64,000 nucleotides of DNA from JAABQG01 sp963726365 (GCA_963726365.1 CAVSCI010000008.1:1-64000), one strand, 5' to 3'. Shown: positions 28,253 to 39,040, counted from the first letter of the stretch. Made by a program: numbers and translations. The notes: generated by a model not told the origin, from the sequence alone.

Positions 28253-28666
28253 ATGCAACTCACCCCCGTCATCGCCATCCACATGACCGCCGCCCTGGGC
28301 GCGCTGGTGACCGGCCCCGTCGCCCTGTGGGCGCGCAAGGGCGCCGCCCAGCGGCCGCGCCTGCACCGCGCCTTCGGCTACGCCTGGGTCACGCTGATGC
28401 TGGCCACCGCCATCTCGGCGCTGTTCATCCGCGACTTCAGCCTGCCCAACCTCGCTGGCTACACGCCGATCCACCTGCTCGTCCCGGTGACCTTCTTCGG
28501 CCTGTTCGGCGCGTTCCGGTTCCTGGCAAAAAAGAACATCGTCGGCCACCGCAAGACCATGCAGAACCTGTATTTCCAGGCCTGCGTCGGCGCCGGTGTC
28601 TTCACCCTGCTCCCTTCGCGCTACCTGGGCCAGCTGGTCTGGGGCCAGTGGCTGGGCCTCGTCTGA
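28253..28666 (+). CDS. DUF2306-type membrane protein
   Basis: This 137-residue protein has four predicted membrane helices (IAIHMTAALGALVTGPVALW, FGYAWVTLMLATAISALFI, HLLVPVTFFGLFGAFRFL and a C-terminal one). Histidines at the start of helix 1, in LHRAFGYAW and in GHRKTMQNLYFQ fit the DUF2306 pattern of possible heme or metal ligands; the function is unknown. The 214 bp before it separate it from the divergent adaptor gene, with no operator seen. It opens a run of small membrane-protein genes that leads into a LytS/LytTR system. Confidence 0.75.
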   Translation: MQLTPVIAIHMTAALGALVTGPVALWARKGAAQRPRLHRAFGYAWVTLMLATAISALFIRDFSLPNLAGYTPIHLLVPVTFFGLFGAFRFLAKKNIVGHRKTMQNLYFQACVGAGVFTLLPSRYLGQLVWGQWLGLV

Positions 28667-28719
28667 CCCTGTTGAACCTGCCTCTTCGTACCCCCCCCAC
28701 TGACTTGAAGGAAATCACC

Positions 28720-29235
28720 ATGTTGTTCCAGATCATCTCCAACACCCCGAAATGGGTCTTCGCCCTGTTCGCCGCCCTGCTCTGGCTCGGGCTCAACCAG
28801 CTGCTCACGCGCCGGCTCGGGCTGTCGCGCATCGCGCTGCTGGCCGCCGGCATGGCCGCCTTCTCGTTCTACGGCACGGTGTCCGCCTTTTCCGCCGTGC
28901 CGACCGCCCTGTTCGCCTGGCTGGCCGGTGCGGTCGCCGTCCTCCTGATCCTGTTCAACCGTCCCGTACCCGCCGGCACCCGCTATGACGCGGCCAGCCG
29001 CCGCTTCACCGTGCCCGGCAGCGCCGTGCCGCTGGCGTTGATGATGGGCATCTTCTTCACCAAGTACGCGGTCGGCGTGACGCTGGGGATGCACCTTGCG
29101 CAGGCGAACGACGTGAGTTTTGCGCTCACGGTCAGCGCGCTGTACGGTGCCTTCAGCGGCGTGTTTGCCGCCCGCGCCGCCCGCCTCTGGCGCCTGGCGC
29201 TGGCGCAGGACCGGCTGCAACTGGCCGCCGCGTGA
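28720..29235 (+). CDS. Small membrane protein, function unknown
   Basis: This 171-residue protein has about five predicted membrane helices, among them WVFALFAALLWLGLNQLL, IALLAAGMAAFSFYGTVSAF and LALMMGIFFTKYAVGVTLGM. It resembles the uncharacterised DUF6622-type membrane proteins. The ATG at 28720 follows GAAGGA at proper spacing; the same frame is open upstream over the previous gene but is not coding there. It lies 53 bp after the DUF2306 gene and 49 bp before the 2TM-domain gene, and all may be one operon. Confidence 0.7.
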   Translation: MLFQIISNTPKWVFALFAALLWLGLNQLLTRRLGLSRIALLAAGMAAFSFYGTVSAFSAVPTALFAWLAGAVAVLLILFNRPVPAGTRYDAASRRFTVPGSAVPLALMMGIFFTKYAVGVTLGMHLAQANDVSFALTVSALYGAFSGVFAARAARLWRLALAQDRLQLAAA

Positions 29236-29284
29236 GCATCGATCCCTTCTTGCCTTCCAGAAATCAGCCTTAAAGGACTTCACC

Positions 29285-29609
29285 ATGGCACGCCTCACCA
29301 CTCCACTGTCCCACATGCACCGCGGCATCGCGCCGGACGCCGACTTTGAGGCCACCGCCCGCCGGCGCGCGGGCGCCCGCATGGGCTGGTACGTCCACGC
29401 CTTCGTGTACCTGGTGGTCAACACGGTGCTGGCCGCGCTTGTCCCTGAGCACCGGGCGCCACTGGGCGATCTTCCCCGCGCTGGGCTGGGGCCTGGGCTT
29501 GTTGCTGCACGGCCTGGGCGTCTGGCTGGCGCTGGGCGGCGGTGGCTTGCAGCAGCGCCTGCTGGAGCAGGAGCGCGCCCGCCTGGCCAGCCAGCGCGAC
29601 CCCTGGTAA
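29285..29609 (+). CDS. 2TM-domain protein (one frameshift)
   Basis: After correction this is a protein of about 107 residues with two membrane helices (WYVHAFVYLVVNTVLAAL and PALGWGLGLLLHGLGVWLAL). The RRAGARMGWYVHAFVYLVVN segment is typical of the 2TM domain (Pfam 13239), which is often fused or adjacent to LytS-type kinases. The frame breaks at 29439-29440, where an extra T in GCGCTTGTCC stops SLSTGRHWAIFPALGWG from following on. A LytS-type kinase follows 100 bp later, which supports a signalling link. Confidence 0.75.
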
Positions 29610-29709
29610 GCCAGCGCCTGTGCCAGCGAACGGCCGCGCCCGGCTTTCAACGCCCTTGCCCATGCCTGTCCCGCCCAACGACCCGAATGCGCTGCGGCAT
29701 ACTCGCGCC

Positions 29710-30756
29710 ATGCCCCCGTTCTGCCCCCGGACCATCGCGCGCCATGCACTGGTGGCTGCCGTTTTAAACACGGTGCTGGCGCTGGCAATCACCGTCTCGG
29801 GCGATCAGCCCTTCGCGGCCAACCTGCTTTACTCGCAACTGATCGGCATGACGATCTGGGCGCTGATCGACGGGGGGCGCTTCCTATTTTCCGGGGACGG
29901 ATGGCCGGGCGCGCCGAAGATGGCCGCCGTCGTTCTGGTGGCGGTGCTGACGGGCTACTTTGGCGGCAGCGCCTTGGGCGATCTGCTGCTGGGCCGTGAG
30001 CCGCTGCAGGGGTTTTCCCGCTTTCCCAAGGCCATGACCGGCTTCCTGCTGATGTCGCTGGCCGCAGGCGTTGCCGGGGCCTACTTTTTCACCACGCGCG
30101 CCATGCTGGCCAGCGCCCGCCTCGCGAACGAGGAGGCCCTGCGCCAGGCGAGCGAGGCCAAGCTCAAGCTGCTGGAAACCCAGCTGGAGCCGCACATGCT
30201 GTTCAACACGCTGGCCAACCTGCGCGCGCTGATCGGCATCGACCCGCCGCGCGCCCAGGTCATGCTGGACCACATGAACAGCTACCTGCGCGCCACGCTC
30301 AGCGGCTCGCGCGCCACCACACACCCGCTGTCGGCCGAGTTCGCCCGGCTGGAGGACTACCTGGCGCTGATGGCCGTGCGCATGGGTCCGCGCCTGGGCT
30401 GCACGCTGGACCTGCCGCAGGCGCTGCGTGACCTGCCCGTGCCGCCGCTGCTGCTGCAGCCGCTGGTGGAAAACGCCATCCGCCACGGGCTGGAGCCCCG
30501 CGTCGAGGGCGGCCACATCACGGTGCGCGCGCAAGCCGAGCCCGGTGGCCTGCTGCTGGAGGTGGCGGACACCGGCGTCGGCTTCGATGCGTCCGTGCCC
30601 CCGCCCAACACCGCCGACAGCAGCTTCGGCCTGGCCCAGGTGCGCGAGCGCGTGGCCACCGCGTACGAGGGCCGCGGCCGGGTCGAGCTGACGTCCACAC
30701 CGGGCAGCGGCACCGTGATCCGCATTCACCTGCCGCTTGCGAACCTCAACCCCTGA
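29710..30756 (+). CDS. LytS-type sensor histidine kinase
   Basis: This 348-residue protein has four N-terminal membrane helices (residues about 10-135), a short helical linker and a His_kinase/HATPase module. The phospho-acceptor is His162 in LETQLEPHMLFNTLANLRA, and the ATP site shows LLLQPLVENAIRHGLEP and a DTGVGFD box. LytS-type kinases usually pair with LytTR regulators; one is encoded 1.6 kb downstream, after an oxidoreductase gene only 20 bp away. No periplasmic sensor domain is seen, so a membrane-borne signal is likely. Confidence 0.9.
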   Translation: MPPFCPRTIARHALVAAVLNTVLALAITVSGDQPFAANLLYSQLIGMTIWALIDGGRFLFSGDGWPGAPKMAAVVLVAVLTGYFGGSALGDLLLGREPLQGFSRFPKAMTGFLLMSLAAGVAGAYFFTTRAMLASARLANEEALRQASEAKLKLLETQLEPHMLFNTLANLRALIGIDPPRAQVMLDHMNSYLRATLSGSRATTHPLSAEFARLEDYLALMAVRMGPRLGCTLDLPQALRDLPVPPLLLQPLVENAIRHGLEPRVEGGHITVRAQAEPGGLLLEVADTGVGFDASVPPPNTADSSFGLAQVRERVATAYEGRGRVELTSTPGSGTVIRIHLPLANLNP

Positions 30757-30776
30757 ACCCGAAAAGGAGTTTCATC

Positions 30777-32324
30777 ATGGAATGGGATGCCATCGTCATC
30801 GGCTCCGGCATGGGCGGGCTGACCGCTGCGGCCGCGCTGGCGCGCTGCGACAAGCGCGTGCTGGTGCTGGAGCAGCATTTCGTGCTGGGCGGCATGACGC
30901 AGACCTTCGAGCGCCAGGGCTTCCGCTTTGCCACCGGCCTGCATTACATCGGCGGTGTCGGGCCGCAGCCTGGCGGCGCCGGCAGCTTCGGCCGCCTGCT
31001 GGGCTGGCTGGGCGATGGCACGCTGAAGTTCGCGCCCCTGCCGACCCATTTCGACACGGTTCGCCTGATCGATCCGGCACAACCCGGCGGCGAATTCAGC
31101 TTCAGTTTCGGCGCGCCGGAGTCCGACAACATCGAGCGGCTCAAGGCACTGTTCCCCGACGAGGCCGAGGCCCTGGACCGCTACGCCCAGGACTTCAAGC
31201 AGGCCACCCGCGCGGCGCGGCAGATGTTCGCGCTGCACGGGCTGCCCAAGCCGGTGGGCACCGTGGTGGGCTGGATCAAGGGCGGGGGCATGCGCGACGC
31301 CGCACAGCGCACGCTGGCGCAGGCGCTGGCCGACATCCGCAACCCGACCCTGCGCAAGCTGCTGGCGGCACGCGGCGGCGACTACGGCTTGCCCCCGGCC
31401 GAGGCCCCGCTGATGCTGCACGCCGCGGTGATGGGCAGCTACACCCACGGCGCCTGGTACCCCGAGGGCGGCCCGCAGCGCTTTGCCGAGAGCCTGGGCG
31501 CCACGGTGCGCGCGGCCGGCGGCGAACTGCGCATCTCGGCCGCCGTCGAAGGCATCGAGATGGAACGCGGGCGTGCCGTTGGCGTGCGCCTGAAGTCCGG
31601 CAGCATCGAGCGCGCGCCGGCCATCGTCTCGGCCATGGGCGCCGCCAACACCGCCCGGGCTCTGCCACGTGATGCCGCACCGGGCTGGCAGGCCGAGATC
31701 GCCAGGCTGAAACCCAGCGGCACCTACGTGGCGCTGTTCCTCGGCTTCGAAGGCGACATCCGCAGCGCCGGCATCGACGGCGCGAACCACTGGATCTATG
31801 AATCCCCGGCCGGCCCCGATGCGCTGGACTGGAACGACCCGACCGAGACCGACGCGCCCTCGCTGTTCGTCTCCTTCGGCTCGGTCAACGACCCGGCGCA
31901 CAGCGGCGGCTTCACCGCCGAGCTGCTGGCGCCTTGCGGTTGGGAGGTGTTCGAGCGCTGGAAGGATTCGCACCTGGGCGCGCGGCCGGAGGACTACGAA
32001 GCCACCAAGTCGTGGATCGAGCAGCGCCTGCTGGCCCAGTTCAAGCGCCTGTTCCCGGCGCTGGCCGAGCGCGTGGTGTTCCACGAACTGGCCACGCCGC
32101 TGTCGCACGCCGCCTACGCCAACGCGCCGCGGGGGGCGATGTACGGCCTGCGCATGACGGCCGAACGCCTGCTCGATCCGGCCTTGCATGTACGCACGCC
32201 GGTACCGGGCCTGTTCCTGGCCGGGCAGGATGTGGCCAGCCTGGGCATCCAGGGCGCGGCCATGGGCGGTTTCATGGCGGCGGCGTCGATCGAGCCGAAG
32301 CTGTGGAAGCAGATGTCGCGCTGA
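30777..32324 (+). CDS. FAD-dependent oxidoreductase, retinol-saturase/carotenoid-isomerase like
   Basis: This 515-residue flavoprotein has an N-terminal FAD-binding fold (AIVIGSGMGGLTAAAALAR, then LVLEQHFVLGGMTQTFER) and a C-terminal flavin motif (GLFLAGQDVASLGIQGAAMG). The pattern fits the RetSat/CrtISO/phytoene desaturase superfamily, which saturates or isomerises polyene or other unsaturated lipids. The substrate is unknown. It lies between the kinase (20 bp upstream) and the LytTR regulator (10 bp downstream), so it is almost certainly co-transcribed with them. Confidence 0.87.
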   Translation: MEWDAIVIGSGMGGLTAAAALARCDKRVLVLEQHFVLGGMTQTFERQGFRFATGLHYIGGVGPQPGGAGSFGRLLGWLGDGTLKFAPLPTHFDTVRLIDPAQPGGEFSFSFGAPESDNIERLKALFPDEAEALDRYAQDFKQATRAARQMFALHGLPKPVGTVVGWIKGGGMRDAAQRTLAQALADIRNPTLRKLLAARGGDYGLPPAEAPLMLHAAVMGSYTHGAWYPEGGPQRFAESLGATVRAAGGELRISAAVEGIEMERGRAVGVRLKSGSIERAPAIVSAMGAANTARALPRDAAPGWQAEIARLKPSGTYVALFLGFEGDIRSAGIDGANHWIYESPAGPDALDWNDPTETDAPSLFVSFGSVNDPAHSGGFTAELLAPCGWEVFERWKDSHLGARPEDYEATKSWIEQRLLAQFKRLFPALAERVVFHELATPLSHAAYANAPRGAMYGLRMTAERLLDPALHVRTPVPGLFLAGQDVASLGIQGAAMGGFMAAASIEPKLWKQMSR

Positions 32325-32334
32325 GGCCTGCGCC

Positions 32335-33171
32335 ATGAACCACCCCGCCCCGACCGCGCTGATCGCCGAGGACGAACCCCTGCTGGCGGCCGCGCTGCAG
32401 GCCGAGCTGGCGCGCGCCTGGCCCGAGCTGCGCGTGCTGGCCACGGTGGGCGACGGCATTTCGGCGGTGAAGCAGGCGCTGGCGCTGATGCCCGACGTGC
32501 TGTTCTTCGACATCCGCATGCCCGGCCTCTCGGGCCTGGAGGCCGCCGCCGAGCTGGCCGACCAGTGGCCCGCCACCGGCCCCGGCGCGCTCCCCTTCCC
32601 GGCGCTGGTGTTCGTGACGGCCTACGACCAGTACGCGGTGCAGGCCTTCGAGGCGCAGGCCGCGGACTACCTGCTCAAGCCCGTGCAGGCCGCCCGTTTG
32701 CAGAAAACAGTGGAAAAACTCAAGAAAGCCAGCGTCGAACGGACTTCATCAGCTATCGAAACAGAAGCATCCATGGCACCCATGCTGGCGCGCCTTCGCG
32801 GCCTGCTGGGGGCCGAAGGCGGCGCGAGCGCCCCGCGCCTGAGCGTGATCGCTGCGAGCTTGCCCGGCGCAATGGGCGCGGCCATCCGCATGGTGCCGGT
32901 GGATGAGGTGCTGTATTTCGAAGCGGCGGACAAATACCTGCGCGTGCTCACCGCCAGCGCCGAATACCTGATCCGCACGCCACTGAAGGAGTTGCTGGCG
33001 CAACTCGACCCGCAGGTGTTCTGGCAGATTCACCGCGGCACCCTGGTGCGCGCCAGCCTGATCGACACCGTAACCCGCGACGAGGCCGGCAAGCTCAGCC
33101 TGACGCTGCGCGGCCGCCCCGAGCGCCTGGCCGTGAGCCGGCTCTACGCGCACCTGTTCAAGGCGATGTAA
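32335..33171 (+). CDS. LytTR-family response regulator
   Basis: This 278-residue regulator has a receiver domain (residues 1-120: acidic pair AEDEP, phospho-acceptor Asp59 in FFDIRMPG, conserved Lys in YLLKPV) and a C-terminal LytTR DNA-binding domain (VDEVLYFEAADKYLRVLTA, WQIHRGTLVR). Residues about 123-142 in the linker are encoded by the dispersed repeat at 32703-32761. It is the likely partner of the LytS-type kinase in the same operon. The gene is followed by a hairpin at 33185-33214. Confidence 0.9.
   Translation: MNHPAPTALIAEDEPLLAAALQAELARAWPELRVLATVGDGISAVKQALALMPDVLFFDIRMPGLSGLEAAAELADQWPATGPGALPFPALVFVTAYDQYAVQAFEAQAADYLLKPVQAARLQKTVEKLKKASVERTSSAIETEASMAPMLARLRGLLGAEGGASAPRLSVIAASLPGAMGAAIRMVPVDEVLYFEAADKYLRVLTASAEYLIRTPLKELLAQLDPQVFWQIHRGTLVRASLIDTVTRDEAGKLSLTLRGRPERLAVSRLYAHLFKAM
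32703..32761 (-). repeat. Dispersed ~60-bp repeat, in-frame copy inside the LytTR gene
   Basis: The minus strand reads TCGATAGCTGATGAAGTCCG followed by TTCGACGCTGG, matching the repeat copies at 37163 and 44217 in order and spacing. It is antisense to the gene and encodes the linker between the receiver and LytTR domains. Confidence 0.6.
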
Positions 33172-33180
33172 ATCGAAAGC

Positions 33181-33214
33181 AAAAAGGCCCGCCGGGCGCG
33201 AACCCGGCGGGCCT
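33181..33214 (-). terminator. Rho-independent terminator, mainly for the PAPVYVQ-repeat gene
   Basis: A perfect 12-bp stem (AGGCCCGCCGGG at 33185-33196 with CCCGGCGGGCCT at 33203-33214) is followed on the minus strand by TTTTTGC. On the plus strand only a weak tail (GATTAA) follows, so it serves the minus-strand gene best but may also stop lytTR transcripts. Confidence 0.75.
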
Positions 33215-33235
33215 GATTAAGGTGTCGAGCGCGGC

Positions 33236-33718
33236 TCAGCGCCCGTAGCCGACACCGACGTTGTTGCTGGGGGTGTAGCCGTTCCCATTGACCGGGCCGT
33301 AGGCATATCCGTTGCCATTGACATACTCGCGGCCATGCTCACGACCATGGCGGGGGCCATAACCGGGCTGAACATACGCCACCGAACGGTAGCCTGCCCA
33401 CGGACGGTAGTAAACCGGCGCCGGAACCACCACGCGGGCCGGACGGTAGTAGACCGGTGCTGGCTGGACGTATACAGGCGCTGGTTGAACATACACCGGC
33501 GCGGGCTGGTAGTACACCGGCGCAGGTTGCGCGTAGATCTGTGGCGCATTGGCCACGCCCAGCTGGACGCCCGGCGCTGCCACACCCACGGACCAGAACA
33601 CATTGCCGCCAGCCTGGGCCGCGCCGGTGGCAGCGAGGGCTGCGACGCCCAGTGATGCGATTGCTGCAGCGCGAATCCAGCCATGGCGGCGGGAAGAGGG
33701 TTTGTTGTTGAATGTCAT
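33236..33718 (-). CDS. Secreted PAPVYVQ-repeat protein
   Basis: This 160-residue protein has a signal peptide (IASLGVAALAATGAAQAGG) and a low-complexity middle of tandem QPAPVYVQ/PAPVYYRP units (about residues 62-105). It ends with a Gly/Asn/Tyr-rich tail (NGNGYAYGPVNGNGYTPSNN). Proteins with such PxPV repeats are common in Burkholderiales, of unknown function, and are thought to be envelope-associated. An AAGGAGAT site precedes the start. Its upstream region shares a 16-bp motif with the mtrC promoter. Confidence 0.75.
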   Translation of the reverse strand: MTFNNKPSSRRHGWIRAAAIASLGVAALAATGAAQAGGNVFWSVGVAAPGVQLGVANAPQIYAQPAPVYYQPAPVYVQPAPVYVQPAPVYYRPARVVVPAPVYYRPWAGYRSVAYVQPGYGPRHGREHGREYVNGNGYAYGPVNGNGYTPSNNVGVGYGR

Positions 33719-33821
33719 CGAGATCTCCTTGGGAGTTCACACGCCGCACGGGATGGTGCGCCGGTGTACTCATTCAACGCAGGAAACCCCGGTTTCGATG
33801 GCATACGCCCTGTGAAAACCG

Positions 33822-33837
33822 TTGCCAGATGTAACCC
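33822..33837 (-). other. 16-bp motif shared with the mtrC upstream region
   Basis: GGGTTACATCTGGCAA on the minus strand, identical to 17999-18014, lies 104 bp upstream of the PAPVYVQ-repeat gene and is followed by CGGTTTTCACAG. It is a candidate operator. Confidence 0.4.
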
Positions 33838-33866
33838 AGGCCGCCTGCCGGGCTGACCTCGGGCCG

Positions 33867-34067
33867 CTAGCGGCGCATCTGGGTCATGAAGATCCACACC
33901 AGCAGGGACACGACAGCGATCAGGCCCGCAACGTAATAGCCGCTTCTGGACGGCCTGGAACGTGACACACGCTCTCTGGGTGGTGACGCCAAACCCTGGA
34001 CCGCCGTCTTCTGCCAGTCGGCTGGTTCATTCATCAAGATCGTGGATTCCTGTTCGTCTTTTTTCAT
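33867..34067 (-). CDS. Small single-pass membrane protein
   Basis: This 66-residue ORF has a basic stretch (SPPRERVSRSRPSRSG) and one C-terminal membrane helix (YYVAGLIAVVSLLVWIFMT), a tail-anchored layout. A second possible start is the internal Met at residue 12. No family was recognised. It sits alone between the PAPVYVQ gene and the divergent glnS. Charge distribution and the clean helix support it being real, but the evidence is modest. Confidence 0.5.
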   Translation of the reverse strand: MKKDEQESTILMNEPADWQKTAVQGLASPPRERVSRSRPSRSGYYVAGLIAVVSLLVWIFMTQMRR

Positions 34068-34152
34068 GCGCTGCTCTGGTTTGCCAAGGCCAGCCTGAAC
34101 GATAACGCAATCAGCCTCGTTCCGCGACCCCCTGCCCCCCTAAAATGAACGC

Positions 34153-36217
<2,065 letters not shown>

Positions 36218-36218
<1 letters not shown>

Positions 36219-37087
36219 TGCCCCGCCCCCAAACCATCCCGATATTCCTGCCCGCCGGCGACCCGCGCGGCATGCGCGTGGCCGAGATCACGACACGCAT
36301 CGTGCGCGTCATCGAGGTGCCGCGCAGCGAGCTGGCCGAATTCCTCAAGACGCCCGAGGCGCAGCAGGTGGGCGTGTACTTCCTGATCGGCGAGCTGTCC
36401 GAGGCCGGTTTGCCGCGCGTGTACATCGGCCAGTCCGGCAGCTGCGGGGCACGACTGGTGCAGCACAACCAGAACAAGGACTTCTGGAACCGGGCGCTGG
36501 TCGTGATCTCGCTGACCAACAGCATGACGCAGACGCACGCGCTGTTTCTGGAGTGGTTCGCCATTTCCGAGGCATCCAAAGCCGGGCGCTACAGCCTTGA
36601 GAACGGCAACACCGGCGCGCGGCCCCACACGCCCGCGCCGCTGGAGGCGGACTGCCAGGAAATCTTCGAAACCGCCGCCACCCTCGTGGCCACGCTGGGT
36701 CAGCCGATCTTTGAGCCGCTGACGAACGCGCCCACGGCCCGGGGCGAGAAGGAGCTGTTCTATTGCCGGGGCTCGGGCGCGGACGGCGTGGGCGAGTACA
36801 CCTCCGAGGGCTTCGTGGTGCTCAAGGGCTCACGCGGGCGGGTGGAAAACGTGGCGTCGATCCAGGGCACGTCCAACCAGCGCTTTCGCGACCAGCTGGT
36901 GACCGAGGGCATCCTGGCCGCGCAGGGCGGCATGCTGGTCTTCACCCGCGACCACCTGTTCGCCAGCCCCAGCATGGCCGCCGTCGCCCTGCAAGGCCGC
37001 TCGGCCAACGGCTGGCTGGAATGGAAAGCCGCCAACGGCCGCACGCTGGATGAGTTGAAGCGGCAGGCGGTGCAGGTGGCGGGGTGA
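36218..37087 (+). CDS. GIY-YIG nuclease-like protein with DUF4357
   Basis: This 289-residue protein has a GIY-YIG-type domain (VGVYFLIGE then RVYIGQSGSCGARLVQHN, residues about 45-85) and a C-terminal DUF4357-type domain (VLKGSRGRVENVASIQG and GWLEWKAANGRTLDELKRQ). Such proteins are predicted nucleases, often near mobile or restriction genes, but none are adjacent here. The ATG overlaps the last base of the glnS stop codon (TAATG), so translation is probably coupled to glnS. Confidence 0.8.
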
Positions 37088-37162
37088 TTGGGGCTGGTTT
37101 CGGCGGACCGGCAGGGAATCGCCTGGGCTTGAAGGCGACGGCGAGGTTGAAGACGGTTCCAT

Positions 37163-37223
37163 ATTGATAGCGGACAGTGGCCATTCGACGCTGGGATAGT
37201 GCCATTTTTCCTTGATTTTCTTC
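37163..37223 (+). repeat. Dispersed ~60-bp repeat, intergenic copy
   Basis: The copy reads ATTGATAGC, then GTGGCCATTCGACGCTGGGA and CATTTTTCCTTGA. It is closely related to 44217-44273. It lies in the 211-bp gap between the GIY-YIG gene and the convergent cold-shock gene, which otherwise holds only a REP-type motif (37249-37266). Confidence 0.65.
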
Positions 37224-37248
37224 GTTCAAGGCCATTCACAGTGCATTC

Positions 37249-37266
37249 GGGGTCAGAGTCCAATTA
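37249..37266 (+). repeat. REP-type motif
   Basis: GGGGTCAGAGTCCAATTA, one substitution apart from the motif at 25025-25042 over the first 17 bases. It is intergenic, with no transposase nearby. Confidence 0.5.
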
Positions 37267-37298
37267 CCCAAGAACCGAACCCCGCAAACACTCCGCCC

Positions 37299-37895
37299 TC
37301 ACCTGCACCACTGCTGCTCGCAGGGAACGCCGTCATGGTTGCCGTCCATTTCCACGCCGGGGCAGTTCTGCAGGAAGAGCGTGGCCTCCCGGCACGACGT
37401 CATCTGGCTGCAATACCTGCGGCCATCGCAGCGGAAATCCGCTGGCACTGGAAGTTTCGAAGAACCCGGCAGAAGCCGCAACGGCATTGGCGCTTCAATG
37501 GGCGGCGCTCCCGATCTGAGGAACGCCACGCGCGCGGCGTAATGGCTGTAGCCATACCAGCCCAAGGCGGCCAGCAGGGCCACGACGATCAGCTTGCCCA
37601 TGGGTGATGCGCTTTTCGGGGCGCGGCTCAGGCGCACGGCGGCGTGCCTATGAGATGTGCCACGGGCTGATGCCTCGCTCCCTGCGCGCCGCACACGCAC
37701 CGCGCGCTTCTTGCCTTTTCCGTCGGGCTCCACCTCGAAGCTGAGCACCTCGTCCACCACCGGCTGCCGCCCATCGCGCGGGAAGGCCGAGATGTGGACA
37801 AAGACGTCCTGTCCGCTGTCGCTGGCCGCGATGAAGCCGAAGCCCCGCTCGGAATTCCACTTCGTCAGTCTGCCCTCAAAGCGCATAGCCGTCAT
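37299..37895 (-). CDS. Cold-shock domain-TM-excalibur fusion protein
   Basis: This 198-residue protein joins three parts: an N-terminal cold-shock domain (FEGRLTKWNSERGFGFIAAS with the RNP1 motif, DVFVHISAFP as RNP2), a membrane helix (LIVVALLAALGWYGYSHYAA, about residues 108-130) and a C-terminal excalibur-type calcium-binding domain (DGNHDGVPCEQQWC, with paired cysteines). The nucleic-acid-binding part would face the cytoplasm and the excalibur part the periplasm. The ATG at 37895 follows GGGAGGA at good spacing. A relationship to CSD-DUF1294 membrane proteins is likely; the function is unknown. Confidence 0.85.
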   Translation of the reverse strand: MTAMRFEGRLTKWNSERGFGFIAASDSGQDVFVHISAFPRDGRQPVVDEVLSFEVEPDGKGKKRAVRVRRAGSEASARGTSHRHAAVRLSRAPKSASPMGKLIVVALLAALGWYGYSHYAARVAFLRSGAPPIEAPMPLRLLPGSSKLPVPADFRCDGRRYCSQMTSCREATLFLQNCPGVEMDGNHDGVPCEQQWCR

Positions 37896-38037
37896 CGATT
37901 CCTCCCGTTCGCCTGGCACGGGTACGTGCGTGGCTGTTTGTTGTTGGAGGGCATTCTAGGAGGCCGTTGCATGGATCGCCACCCCATGGCGCGCACCGGC
38001 AGGCATACTCATTCGCCAGCATCAAAGGAGATTCACC

Positions 38038-38346
38038 ATGGTCCTGCTCGAATTCGCCATGAACCCGCCCGACCGCGGCGACGGCCTCAGTGCCTACGTG
38101 GCGCGCATCATCGACGTCATCGACCGCAGCGGCGTGACGTACCGCCTCACGCCCATGGGCACCATCCTGGAAGGCAGCTTCGACGAGGTGATGCGGGTGG
38201 TGGGCGACTGCTTCCACGCGCTGGAGTCCGACTGCCAGCGCATCGGCATGAACCTCAAGATGGACTACCGCGCCGGCACCGAATCCCGCCTGCACAGCAA
38301 GGTGGAAGCGGTGGAACGCCACCTCGGCCGCAAGGTGCAGACCTGA
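38038..38346 (+). CDS. MTH1187-family thiamine-binding protein
   Basis: This 102-residue protein has the ferredoxin-like fold of the MTH1187/YkoF-related family (DUF77): VLLEFAMNPPDRGDG, SGVTYRLTPMGTILEGSFDE and RIGMNLKMDYRAG. Members bind thiamine or its pyrimidine moiety, and some act with thiamine transporters; none is encoded nearby. An AAAGGAG site precedes the ATG. It is 55 bp upstream of the carboxymuconolactone decarboxylase-type gene. Confidence 0.85.
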   Translation: MVLLEFAMNPPDRGDGLSAYVARIIDVIDRSGVTYRLTPMGTILEGSFDEVMRVVGDCFHALESDCQRIGMNLKMDYRAGTESRLHSKVEAVERHLGRKVQT

Positions 38347-38401
38347 GGGGTCGGCCAGAATTTGATAGCCCCCGCGACCCCACAAAACAAGGAGCAAGCC
38401 C

Positions 38402-38995
38402 ATGGCCCACCTGAACCCGATTCCCCTGGCTGAGGTTAAGGAAGACGACATCCGCGAGCGGTTCGAGCATTACCGCAACACGCGCGGCTTCACGCCCAAC
38501 AGCATCATGACCATGGTGCGCCGGCCCAACATCGTGCGCGCGTTCATGGCACTGAACCAGGCGGTGCTGTACGAGGGCACGGTGCCCGAAGAAACGAAGA
38601 TGCTGGTCAGCGTGGCCTGCAGCTACGCGGCGGGTTGCCTGTATTGCCAGTCGCACATGACGAATCTGGCCAGCATCTACAAGGCGTCCGACGAGAAGAT
38701 CGCGGCGCTTTGGGACTTTGAGCGCAGCACGCTCTTCAACGACGCCGAGCGCGCCGCCATCCGGCTGGCGCTGAAGGCCGGCGCGGTGCCGAACGAGGCC
38801 AGCGCGGCCGATTTCGACGAGCTGAAGAAGCACTACACCGACGAGCAGATCGTCGAGATCGTGGCCAGCATTGCGCTGTTCGGCTACCTCAACCGCTGGA
38901 ATGACACCATGGCCACCACGCTGGAGCCGCTGGCCGCGCAAGTGGCCGAACGCGCCATCGGCGCGGTGGGCTGGACTGCGGGCAAACACGGCTGA
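38402..38995 (+). CDS. Carboxymuconolactone decarboxylase/AhpD-like protein
   Basis: This 197-residue all-helical protein has the AhpD-like core ETKMLVSVACSYAAGCLYCQSH with a CxxC pair and distal histidine, as in alkylhydroperoxidase-type members. The CxxCxxxH pattern suggests a thiol-based peroxidase or reductase role rather than true carboxymuconolactone decarboxylation. An AAGGAG precedes the ATG by about 8 bases. It probably shares a transcript with the thiamine-binding protein gene. Confidence 0.85.
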   Translation: MAHLNPIPLAEVKEDDIRERFEHYRNTRGFTPNSIMTMVRRPNIVRAFMALNQAVLYEGTVPEETKMLVSVACSYAAGCLYCQSHMTNLASIYKASDEKIAALWDFERSTLFNDAERAAIRLALKAGAVPNEASAADFDELKKHYTDEQIVEIVASIALFGYLNRWNDTMATTLEPLAAQVAERAIGAVGWTAGKHG

Positions 38996-39040
38996 AGCAG
39001 CCCGAGGGCCCGCACGCCAGGCACGAAGGGCGTGCCCGGG

